Below are positions 43,092 to 50,334 of a DNA stretch of 64,000 bases, one piece after another (the first letter of the stretch is position 1; each line of letters begins with the position of its first letter). Location of the stretch: assembly GCA_032160545.1 (NCBI GenBank), contig JAVHVN010000010.1:1-64000 (forward strand), in the 5' to 3' direction. Source of the stretch: DATGFB01 sp032160545. GTDB taxonomy: Bacteria; Actinomycetota; Actinomycetes; Mycobacteriales; Jatrophihabitantaceae. The position numbers and the translations under genes were made by a program. The notes under the pieces are model-generated. The model did no database searches, had not been told where the DNA came from, and was given only the letters and a program-made list of their open reading frames with translations.

Positions 43092-43844
43092 TCAGCCACT
43101 CTCAGTCCGGTCGCGAGCCGGCGAGTAGAGATGGCTGTCGCGGAACCCCTCGGCCGCGAGCACCGGGCCGACGATGATCACCGCGGTGCGACGGATGCCG
43201 GCCGCGCCCACTGCGGCGGCGATGTCGGCGAGCGTGCCGCGCAGCACCGTCTCGTTCCGGCGGCTGGCGTGCGCGACCACGGCCGCGGGGCAGCCGGCCC
43301 CGTAGTGGGGGACGAGCTCGGCCACGACGTCCGCCATCCGCTGCACCGCGAGGTGCAGGACCAGGGTCGCGCCCGTGGCAGCGAGCGAGCCGAGTTCCTC
43401 GCCGGGCGGCATCGGGGTGGCCTGTGCGGCGATCCGCGTCAGGATCACGCTCTGCCCGACGCCGGGAACGGTGAGCTCGTGCCCGAGCGCCGCCGCCGCG
43501 GCGGCGAAGGCCGGCACACCCGGCGTGATGTCCCACGGGACGCCCACCGCGTCCAGGCGGCGGGTCTGCTCGGCCACCGCGCTGAAGATTGACGGGTCGC
43601 CCGAGCAGAGCCGGGCCACGTCCGCGCCCCGCGCCTGCGCCTGCGTCAGCTCGGCGACGATCTCGTCGAGGGTCAGGTCAGCCGTGTCGACGATCCGGGC
43701 ACCCGCTGGGCAGTGCGCCAGCACCTCCGGCGGTACCAGGCTGCCGGCATGCAGGCAGACCGGCGACGACGAGATCAGCTGCACCGCGCGCAGCGTGAGC
43801 AGGTCGGGAGCGCCGGGCCCGGCACCGATGAAGTGCACGGTCAT
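43092..43844 (-). CDS. cobM: Precorrin-4 C11-methyltransferase CobM/CbiF
   Basis: A 250-residue SAM methyltransferase of the uroporphyrin/corrin family. VHFIGAGPGAPDLLTLRAVQ, SPVCLHAGSLVPPEVLAHCP, ARLCSGDPSIFSAVAEQTRR, ITPGVPAFAAAAAALGHELT and VILTRIAAQATPMPPGEEL are diagnostic. The start at 43844 overlaps the cobL stop (ATGA on the minus strand), so cobL and cobM are translated together. Confidence 0.95.
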   Translation of the reverse strand: MTVHFIGAGPGAPDLLTLRAVQLISSSPVCLHAGSLVPPEVLAHCPAGARIVDTADLTLDEIVAELTQAQARGADVARLCSGDPSIFSAVAEQTRRLDAVGVPWDITPGVPAFAAAAAALGHELTVPGVGQSVILTRIAAQATPMPPGEELGSLAATGATLVLHLAVQRMADVVAELVPHYGAGCPAAVVAHASRRNETVLRGTLADIAAAVGAAGIRRTAVIIVGPVLAAEGFRDSHLYSPARDRTESG

Positions 43845-45040
43845 CGCCGGTAGCTCCACTGCGTGACGGGCATCGCCGGGCGCCAGCCCGAGAACCGCCC
43901 GACCGGTTCGGCGCGCTGCACGGCAAGCCGCGTGAGCGAGCCTCCGAGCCGTGCGTGCCAGCCCGCGAGCGCCGACTCGCTCTCGACCGTGACGGCATCG
44001 GCGACCAGCCGCGCGCCCGGCCGAAGCGCTTCGACACACGCCTCGAGCACGCCGGGGACGCTCACCGCCCCGCCGAGGAAGATCGCGTCAGGTGCCGGCA
44101 GGCCGGCGAGCGCCTCGGGCGCCGGACCCGGCACGACCTGCAGGCCGGGCACACCCAGTGCAGCCGCGTTGCGCAGGATCCGCTGGCACCGATCGGCGCG
44201 CGGCTCGATCGCGATCGCGCGGCTGGCGGGATGCACTCGCATCCACTCGATGCCGACGCTGCCCGAACCGGCGCCGACGTCCCACAGCAGCTGCCCGGGC
44301 ACCGGGACGAGGGCCGCCAGCGCGAGCGCCCGCACCTCGCGCTTGGTCAGCTGTCCATCGGTCTCGAACGCGTCGTCGGGCAGCCCGGGGGTGCGGGGGA
44401 GCACGACCGTGCCCGGCTCGGCGACGCACTCGACCGCGAGGATCGTGAGGTAGTCCTGCCCGCTGAGGTCGTACGCCCGGGCGGTCGTGCGCCGGATCTG
44501 CTCGCCGTCGCCGCCGAGTCGCTCCAGCAGGGCCACCGGGCTGTCGCCGTACCCGGCGTCGGTGAGCATCCTGCTGACCTCCGCCGCGGCGCCGTCCGCA
44601 CTGAGCAGGACGAGCAGCCGCCGCCCCGGCGCCAGCGCCGCGAGCACGGTCTCGTGCGCCCGGCCCACCAGGCTCACCACGTCGACGTGCTGCAACGGCC
44701 AGCCGAGACGGGCACAGGCGAGCGACATGGACGACAGTGCCGGCAGGATCCGTACCCGCTCTGCGCCGGCAAGTTCCATGACGCGGGAGCCGACGCCGTA
44801 GAACGTCGGATCACCGCTCGCGAGGATCGCGATCCGCCGGCCGGAGTGCGCGGCCAGCAGCTCCTCGACCGCGGGCAGCATCGGGGTCGTCCACGCCACC
44901 CGCTCGGCGGTGAAGGACTCGTCGAGCAGCCGGAGCTGGCGGTTGCTGCCGGCGAGCACCTCGGCCTTCCGCAGCGCCTCGAGCGCCGTCGCCGACAGCC
45001 CGGGCAGCCCGTCGGCGCCGATGCCGACGACGGTGACCAT
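43841..45040 (-). CDS. cobL: Precorrin-6B C5,15-methyltransferase (decarboxylating) CobL
   Basis: A 399-residue CbiE-CbiT fusion. N-terminal CbiE domain (1-200): VTVVGIGADGLPGLSATALE, AILASGDPTFYGVGSRVMEL, LACARLGWPLQHVDVVSLVG. C-terminal CbiT domain (from about 210): TKREVRALALAALVPVPGQL, LLWDVGAGSGSVGIEWMRVH (SAM motif I), AIFLGGAVSVPGVLEACVEA. It methylates C5 and C15 and decarboxylates the C12 acetate. Minus strand, divergent from the riboswitch-controlled operon. Confidence 0.95.
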   Translation of the reverse strand: MVTVVGIGADGLPGLSATALEALRKAEVLAGSNRQLRLLDESFTAERVAWTTPMLPAVEELLAAHSGRRIAILASGDPTFYGVGSRVMELAGAERVRILPALSSMSLACARLGWPLQHVDVVSLVGRAHETVLAALAPGRRLLVLLSADGAAAEVSRMLTDAGYGDSPVALLERLGGDGEQIRRTTARAYDLSGQDYLTILAVECVAEPGTVVLPRTPGLPDDAFETDGQLTKREVRALALAALVPVPGQLLWDVGAGSGSVGIEWMRVHPASRAIAIEPRADRCQRILRNAAALGVPGLQVVPGPAPEALAGLPAPDAIFLGGAVSVPGVLEACVEALRPGARLVADAVTVESESALAGWHARLGGSLTRLAVQRAEPVGRFSGWRPAMPVTQWSYRR

Positions 45041-45119
45041 GCTGTGACCCACGCGGTGCAGTCTGCCGTGAGCTGCGGCCCGGCGGCCCATCGCCCGGCG
45101 TGTGAGAGCATCTGGCAGT

Positions 45120-45246
45120 CGGATGCAGAGGAACACCGGTGCAGGGCGGCTCGCACGAAGCGGCCCGAGTCCGGGGCGGTCGCGCCACTGTGACCGGCGG
45201 ACGGCTCGTTCGAGCCGCCGGCCGGGAGCCAGGACATCGGCATCCG
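45120..45246 (+). ncRNA. Cobalamin riboswitch aptamer
   Basis: A 5' leader element upstream of the chelatase operon. The closing P1 stem is CGGATGC (45120-45126) with GCATCCG (45240-45246). Conserved core pieces follow the class consensus: GGAACACCGGTG (45130-45141), GGGGCGGTCGCGCCACTGTG (45173-45192) and the B12-box-like GGGAGCCAGGACATCGGC (45224-45241). A peripheral hairpin CGGCTCG-TT-CGAGCCG is at 45202-45217. Adenosyl- or other cobalamin binding should lower expression of the downstream genes. Confidence 0.88.
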
Positions 45247-45313
45247 TGCCACCGGTCGCACGGCCGGTGGTCGTCGCCGTCAGCGGGCGCGCACACCCGC
45301 TGGGTTCGGAGGG
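45247..45313 (+). promoter_or_regulatory. Riboswitch expression platform
   Basis: Between aptamer and start codon are two hairpins: CCACCGG (45249-45255) with CCGGTGG (45264-45270), and CAGCGGG (45281-45287) with CCCGCTG (45296-45302). The second ends 5 bp before the GGAGGG ribosome site (45308-45313). There is no T run, so control of translation initiation (or Rho-dependent termination) is more likely than an intrinsic terminator. Confidence 0.5.
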
Positions 45314-45321
45314 TCCGGCGC

Positions 45322-47340
45322 GTGACGCCATTCCCGTTCAGCGCGGTGGTCGGCATGGACGACATGCGGCTGGCGCTCGTCCTCAATGCGGTGTCCCCGG
45401 CCATCGGCGGCGTCCTCGTGCGCGGAGAGAAGGGCACCGCGAAATCGACGGCGGTCCGGGCTCTGGCTGCCGTGCTGCCGCCGGTCGCGGTCGTGGCCGG
45501 CTGCCGGTTCGCGTGCGACCCGGCAGCGCCCGACCCGCAGTGCCCGGACGGCCCGCACGGGGCGGACGAGCCCGGTCTGGTGCGCCGGGCCGCGCTGGTC
45601 GAACTGCCGGTCGGCTCGAGCGAGGACCGCCTCGCCGGCTCGCTCGACATCGAGCGCGCGCTGACCGAGGGCGTCAAGTCCTTCGAGCCCGGCCTGCTCG
45701 CCGCGGCGCACCGCGGCGTGCTCTACGTCGACGAGGTCAACCTGCTGCACGACCACCTGGTCGACCTGCTGCTCGACGCGGCGGCGCTCGGCACGAGCTA
45801 CGTCGAACGCGAGGGGGTGTCGGTGCGGCATGCCGCACGGTTCCTGCTCGTCGGCACCATGAACCCCGAGGAGGGCGAGCTTCGCCCGCAGCTCCTGGAC
45901 CGGTTCGGGCTCACCGTCGAGGTCGCCGCACCGCGCGAGCCGGAACTGCGCGCCGAGGTCGTCCGCCGCCGGATGGCCTACGACGCCGACGCCGGCACGT
46001 TCGCAACGCGTTTCGCCGCCGAGGAGCAGGCGCTCGCCGACGCGATCGTCGCCGCGCGCCAGCTGCTGCCGTTCGTCGACATCTCGGACGGCGCCCTCAC
46101 CCGGATCGCGACCGTGTGCGCGGCCTTCGGCGTGGACGGGCTGCGTGCCGACATCGTCACCGCGCGGGCCGCGGTCGCGCACGCCGCCTGGCAGGGCCGC
46201 GGCAGCGTGACCGACGACGACATCCGGGTGGCGGCTCGCCTCGCGCTGCCGCACCGGCGCCGGCGCAACCCGTTCGATGCGCCCGGGTTCTCGGACACGG
46301 ACGAGCAGCAGCTCGAGGACGCTCTGCGCGACCCCGCCGGGCCGGCACCCGAGCCCGAGCCCGATCCGGACGGCCCCGGCGGCGGCCCGCCGCCGCCTCC
46401 CCCACCTCCCCCACCCAATTCCCTTGATCAACAGATGTCCTCGGTCGATAGTCGACCGGATCGATCTGTTGATCAGGTGGAGGGTGGGGCGGGCCCGACG
46501 GACGGTACGGGTGTGCCTGTGCGGGAGCAGACCGCCGCACCCTCCGGTCTCTTCCGGGCGCGGCGTCTCGAGGTCCCCGGTCTCGGTGCCGGCGCCGCCG
46601 GTCGGCGCTCGCGCGCCGAGACCGAGTACGGCCAGGTGATCGGAGCGGTCCGCCCACCCGGTGCCGTCCACCACCTGCATCTCGCCGCGACGATCGCCGC
46701 GGCCGCGCCGCACCAGCGGGCTCGCGGCCGGGGTGACGCCCCCGGCTTGCTGCTGCGCCGCGACGATCTGCGTGCCGCCCGGCGTGAAGGCCGAGAGGGC
46801 AACCTGGTCCTCTTCGTCGTCGACGCCAGCGGTTCGATGGCCGCGCGCAGTCGGATGAGCGCGGTGAAGGGCGCGGTGCTGTCGCTGCTGCTCGACGCTT
46901 ACCAGCGCCGCGACAAGGTCGGCCTGATCACGTTCCGGGGCGATGACGCCGAGCTGACGCTGCCGCCGACCTCGTCGATCGAGGCAGCCGCGGCCCGGCT
47001 CACCGCGCTGCCCACCGGCGGCCGCACCCCGCTGGCGGCCGGCCTGCTGCGCGCGCATCACACGCTCACCGTCGAGCGGTTGCGCGATCCGTCGCGCCGC
47101 GCGTTGCTCGTCGTCGTCACGGACGGCCGCCACACCCGGGGCGGCCAGCCGGCGCCGGCCGCCGCGCTGCTGGCGCGCGACGGTGTTGCGAGCGTGGTCG
47201 TCGACTGCGAGTCGGGGCCGGTCCGCCTCGGCCTCGCCGCCGACCTCGCGCTCGCGCTGGGCGGCCCGTGCCTGCAGCTCGGCGAACTCGCGGCGGGCGA
47301 TCTAGCCGACTCCGTCCGCGCGCTGAAGGGAGCGGCCTGA
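45322..47340 (+). CDS. Cobaltochelatase AAA/VWA subunit (ChlI-ChlD fusion type)
   Basis: A 672-residue ATPase partner for CobN. The AAA+ domain (1-330) has Walker A GEKGTAKST at 35-43, VKSFEPGLLAAAHRGVLYVD then EVNLLHDHLVDLLLDAAALG (Walker B), and GTMNPEEGELRPQLLDRFGL. A Pro-rich linker (ten Pro from residue 356) carries a translated palindromic repeat. The VWA domain (about 490-665) shows the MIDAS DASGSM at 501-506, and PTGGRTPLAAGLLRAH. GTG 45322 follows GGAGGG; a longer frame would invade the riboswitch. The family also includes Mg-chelatase subunits, but no chlorophyll genes are here. Its stop overlaps cobO. Confidence 0.92.
   Translation: MTPFPFSAVVGMDDMRLALVLNAVSPAIGGVLVRGEKGTAKSTAVRALAAVLPPVAVVAGCRFACDPAAPDPQCPDGPHGADEPGLVRRAALVELPVGSSEDRLAGSLDIERALTEGVKSFEPGLLAAAHRGVLYVDEVNLLHDHLVDLLLDAAALGTSYVEREGVSVRHAARFLLVGTMNPEEGELRPQLLDRFGLTVEVAAPREPELRAEVVRRRMAYDADAGTFATRFAAEEQALADAIVAARQLLPFVDISDGALTRIATVCAAFGVDGLRADIVTARAAVAHAAWQGRGSVTDDDIRVAARLALPHRRRRNPFDAPGFSDTDEQQLEDALRDPAGPAPEPEPDPDGPGGGPPPPPPPPPPNSLDQQMSSVDSRPDRSVDQVEGGAGPTDGTGVPVREQTAAPSGLFRARRLEVPGLGAGAAGRRSRAETEYGQVIGAVRPPGAVHHLHLAATIAAAAPHQRARGRGDAPGLLLRRDDLRAARREGREGNLVLFVVDASGSMAARSRMSAVKGAVLSLLLDAYQRRDKVGLITFRGDDAELTLPPTSSIEAAAARLTALPTGGRTPLAAGLLRAHHTLTVERLRDPSRRALLVVVTDGRHTRGGQPAPAAALLARDGVASVVVDCESGPVRLGLAADLALALGGPCLQLGELAAGDLADSVRALKGAA
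46409..46489. repeat. Palindromic repeat, copy 2, inside the chelatase gene
   Basis: Nested perfect inverted repeats: CCCCACCC (46409-46416) with GGGTGGGG (46482-46489), TGATCAACAGAT (46425-46436) with ATCTGTTGATCA (46464-46475), and CGGTCGA (46442-46448) with TCGACCG (46452-46458) around TAG. Translated in frame as part of the linker (SLDQQMSSVDSRPDRSVDQ). Codons in it (CTT, GAT, CAA, AGT, CGA, TCT, GTT) are A/T-ending, unlike the gene. Same plan as 33708-33782. Confidence 0.85.
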
Positions 47341-47951
47341 TGCCCCAAGGAGTGCCGGCGGTCGTGCCCGAGGACGGGCTGACCACTCGCCAGCGCCGCA
47401 ACCGCCCCCTGCTGATCGTCCACACCGGCGAGATGAAGGGTAAGTCGACAGCCGCGTTCGGCCTCGCGCTGCGAGCGTGGAACCAGGGCTGGCCGATCGG
47501 CGTGTTCCAGTTCGTCAAGAGTGCGAAGTGGCGCGTGGGTGAGGAGTCCGCGTTCCGCGCACTGGGCCGCCTGCACGAGCAGACCGGAGAGGGGGCGCCG
47601 GTGGCGTGGCACAAGATGGGCGAGGGCTGGTCGTGGATCCAGCGCGGGGACACCGAGGACCACGCCCGCGACGCGCGTGACGGTTGGGCGCAGATCAAGC
47701 GCGATCTCGCGGCCGAGACGTACGGCTGCTACGTGCTCGATGAGTTCACCTACCCGATCGCCTGGGGCTGGATCGACGTCGAGGACGTCGTGACGACGCT
47801 GCGCGAGCGGCCCGGGCACCAGCACGTGATCGTCACGGGTCGCCGCGCTGACCCCGCGTTGATCGAGGCCGCGGACCTCGTCGTCGAGATGACGAAGATC
47901 AAGCATCCGATGGACGCCGGTCAGAAGGGCCAGCGCGGCATCGAATGGTGA
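47340..47951 (+). CDS. cobO: Cob(I)yrinic acid a,c-diamide adenosyltransferase CobO/BtuR
   Basis: A 203-residue ATP:corrinoid adenosyltransferase that attaches the upper adenosyl ligand. The P-loop VHTGEMKGKSTAAFGLALRA, WPIGVFQFVKSAKWRVGEES, HKMGEGWSWIQRGDTED, YGCYVLDEFTYPIAWGWIDV and HVIVTGRRADPALIEAADL are diagnostic, and the C-terminal EMTKIKHPMDAGQKGQRGIE fits. ATG overlaps the chelatase stop (TGATG); the stop overlaps cobB by 7 bp. Confidence 0.95.
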   Translation: MPQGVPAVVPEDGLTTRQRRNRPLLIVHTGEMKGKSTAAFGLALRAWNQGWPIGVFQFVKSAKWRVGEESAFRALGRLHEQTGEGAPVAWHKMGEGWSWIQRGDTEDHARDARDGWAQIKRDLAAETYGCYVLDEFTYPIAWGWIDVEDVVTTLRERPGHQHVIVTGRRADPALIEAADLVVEMTKIKHPMDAGQKGQRGIEW

Positions 47952-49324
47952 CTATTCCGAGGGTGGTCGTCGCAGCCCCGGCCAGCGGCTCCGGCAAGAC
48001 GTCGGTGGCCACCGGCCTGCTCGCGGCGTTCCGTGCCCGCGGTCTGATCGTGTCCCCGCACAAGGTGGGCCCGGACTACATCGATCCGGGCTACCACGGC
48101 CTCGCCGCCGGTCGGCCGGGGCGCAATCTCGACCCGTGGCTCGTCGGTGAGCCGCGCGTGGCACAGCTGTTCGCGCACGGTGCGAGCACGCCGCAGCCGG
48201 CCGACGTGGCCGTGGTCGAAGGCGTCATGGGGCTGTTCGACGGCGCGATCGGCATGGGCATCTTCGCCTCGACGGCGCACGTCGCCGAGCTGTTGCAGGC
48301 GCCGGTCATCCTCGTGGTCGACACCACCGGCATGGGCGGATCCGTGGCTGCGCTCGTCCACGGGTTCCTGACCTTCCGCCCCGACGTCCGCATCGGCGGC
48401 GTGATCCTCAACCAGGTCGGCAGTGGCCGGCACGCGATGCTGCTCGCCCGGGCCCTCGAGGAGGCAGGCGTTCCCACGCTCGGCGCCATCCACCGCCAGG
48501 ACGAGCTCGCGACCCCGTCGCGGCACCTCGGCCTGGTGCCGGCCGCCGAGCGGACGGCAGCGGCCGAGGCGACCGTCGCGGCGCTGGGCAGGGTCGTCGC
48601 CGACAGCGTCGACCTCGACGCCGTGCTCGCGCTCGCGCGCTCGGCGCCGCCGCTGGACGTCGAGCCGCTGATGCCGGGGAACCTGCTGGCCACAAGCAGC
48701 CCCGACGCCCAGGTGCGGGTCGCCGTCGCGGCCGGGGCGGCCTTCACGTTCGGCTACGCCGAGCACGTCGAGCTGCTGCACGGCGCCGGCGCCGAGGTCG
48801 TCATGTTCGACCCGATCACCGACGCGTCGCTGCCGGCCGACATCGACGGCGTCGTCATCGGCGGCGGGTTCCCCGAGGCGTACGCGGAGGCGCTGTCGGA
48901 CAACGAGTCGATGCGGCGCTCGGTCGCGGGCGCCGTCCGCGGGGGTGTGCCCGTCGCCGCCGAGTGCGCTGGCCTGTTGTACCTCGCCAACCACCTCGAC
49001 CGGCGTCCGATGTGCGGGGTGCTCGACGCCGACGCCGTCATGACGCCGCGGTTGACGCTCGGCTACCGAGAGGCGGTCGCCGCGACCGACTCGGTGCTCG
49101 CCCTGGCCGGGACCAGGGTGCGCGGCCACGAGTTCCACCGCACGGCGTGCACCCCCCCGGCCGGCGCGCCCCCCGCCTGGCACTGGCGCGCGGGCGAGGC
49201 CTCGGTCAGCGAGGGCTTCGCCGGCGGCAACGTGCACGCCTCGTACCTGCACCTGCACTGGGTGGGCGTTCCGGGGATCGCCGACCGGTTCGTCGCCGCC
49301 TGCGCCGAGGCGAGGGACGCGTGA
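47945..49324 (+). CDS. cobB: Hydrogenobyrinic/cobyrinic acid a,c-diamide synthase CobB/CbiA
   Basis: A 459-residue glutamine-dependent amidase for the a and c side chains. VVVAAPASGSGKTSVATGLL (P-loop), KVGPDYIDPGYHGLAAGRPG, VVEGVMGLFDGAIGMGIFAS, VVDTTGMGGSVAALVHGF; glutaminase half with VIGGGFPEAYAEALSDNES, Cys in VPVAAECAGLLYLANHL, and GGNVHASYLHLHW. The start is ATG 47945, inside the cobO end; GTG 47948 is equally possible. GTGA overlap with the next gene. Confidence 0.95.
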   Translation: MVTIPRVVVAAPASGSGKTSVATGLLAAFRARGLIVSPHKVGPDYIDPGYHGLAAGRPGRNLDPWLVGEPRVAQLFAHGASTPQPADVAVVEGVMGLFDGAIGMGIFASTAHVAELLQAPVILVVDTTGMGGSVAALVHGFLTFRPDVRIGGVILNQVGSGRHAMLLARALEEAGVPTLGAIHRQDELATPSRHLGLVPAAERTAAAEATVAALGRVVADSVDLDAVLALARSAPPLDVEPLMPGNLLATSSPDAQVRVAVAAGAAFTFGYAEHVELLHGAGAEVVMFDPITDASLPADIDGVVIGGGFPEAYAEALSDNESMRRSVAGAVRGGVPVAAECAGLLYLANHLDRRPMCGVLDADAVMTPRLTLGYREAVAATDSVLALAGTRVRGHEFHRTACTPPAGAPPAWHWRAGEASVSEGFAGGNVHASYLHLHWVGVPGIADRFVAACAEARDA

Positions 49325-50334
49325 CGGGGGACGCGCTGCTCACCCACCACGGCGACCGTGACGCGGTTCCGGGGCTCGTCGACCTCGCCGTGAACGTCCG
49401 GGCGGGGACGCCGCCGGGCTGGTTGCGCGAGCTGCTCGCCACGATCGATCCGGCTCGCTACCCCGACCCGTCCGCAGCGCTCACCGCGGTCGCGCGCCGC
49501 CACGGACGCGCCCCGGACGAGGTGCTCATGACCGCGGGCGCTGCCGAGGCGTTCGTCCTGCTCGCCCGTGCGCTGTCGCCGCGGCACGCGGTGGTCGTCC
49601 ACCCGCAGTTCACCGAACCCGAGGTCGCGCTGCGGGCCGCGGGTCACCGCGTCGAGCGGGTCGTGCTGCGCGAGCCGTTCGTCCTGCACGCCGAGGACGT
49701 TCCCGAGTCCGCGGACCTCGTCGTCGTCGGCAACCCCACGAATCCGACGTCGGTGCTGCACCCCGCCGCGACGCTGCGCGCCCTTGCCCGGCCCGGGCGG
49801 GTGCTGGTCGTCGACGAAGCCTTCGCCGACTGCGTGCCCGGCGAGCCCGAGTCCCTCGCCCCCGCGTCCGACCTGCCTGGAGTACTGGTCGTTCGCAGCC
49901 TGACGAAGACCTGGGGCCTGGCCGGGCTGCGCGTCGGATACCTCCTCGGTGCATCGCAGCTGCTGGCGCGCCTCGCGGGGGCGCAGTCGCGGTGGGCGGT
50001 GTCGTCGCCGGCGCTGGCCGCCGCCGCCGCGTGCAGCGAGCCCGCTGCTGTCCGCGAAGCGGCCGGCTGGGCGGCGGCTCTGGGCTCGCAGCGCGACCAT
50101 CTGGTCGCGCTGTTGGGCGCGCTGCCCGGAATGCAGGTGGCTGCCGATCCGCGCGCCTCGTTCGTGCTCGTCCGCACGCCGGTGCCGCGGTTGTGGACCC
50201 GGCTGCGGGATCGCGGCTTCGCGGTGCGCCGTGGCGACACGTTCCCCGGGCTCGGGGTGGACTGGGTGCGCGTCGCCGTGCGTGACCACGCCACCTCGAC
50301 GGCGCTGGCCACCGCCGTGAGCGAGTGCCTCTGA
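49321..50334 (+). CDS. cobC: CobC/CobD-like PLP aminotransferase (threonine-phosphate decarboxylase type)
   Basis: A 337-residue class I/II PLP enzyme. VLMTAGAAEAFVLLARALSP, ADLVVVGNPTNPTSVLHPAA (substrate Asn), RVLVVDEAFADCVPGEPESL and VRSLTKTWGLAGLRVGYLLG with the PLP Lys in LTKTWG match the Rv2231c-like group next to cobalamin genes. It probably makes the aminopropanol phosphate arm from threonine phosphate for CbiB. GTG overlaps the cobB stop. A histidinol-phosphate aminotransferase activity is an alternative, but context favours cobalamin. Confidence 0.85.
   Translation: MTGDALLTHHGDRDAVPGLVDLAVNVRAGTPPGWLRELLATIDPARYPDPSAALTAVARRHGRAPDEVLMTAGAAEAFVLLARALSPRHAVVVHPQFTEPEVALRAAGHRVERVVLREPFVLHAEDVPESADLVVVGNPTNPTSVLHPAATLRALARPGRVLVVDEAFADCVPGEPESLAPASDLPGVLVVRSLTKTWGLAGLRVGYLLGASQLLARLAGAQSRWAVSSPALAAAAACSEPAAVREAAGWAAALGSQRDHLVALLGALPGMQVAADPRASFVLVRTPVPRLWTRLRDRGFAVRRGDTFPGLGVDWVRVAVRDHATSTALATAVSECL

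Noticed and set aside
45139..45321. Longer start for the chelatase subunit
   Set aside because: The upstream in-frame codons overlap the cobalamin riboswitch and encode no conserved sequence; GTG 45322 has GGAGGG at correct distance.
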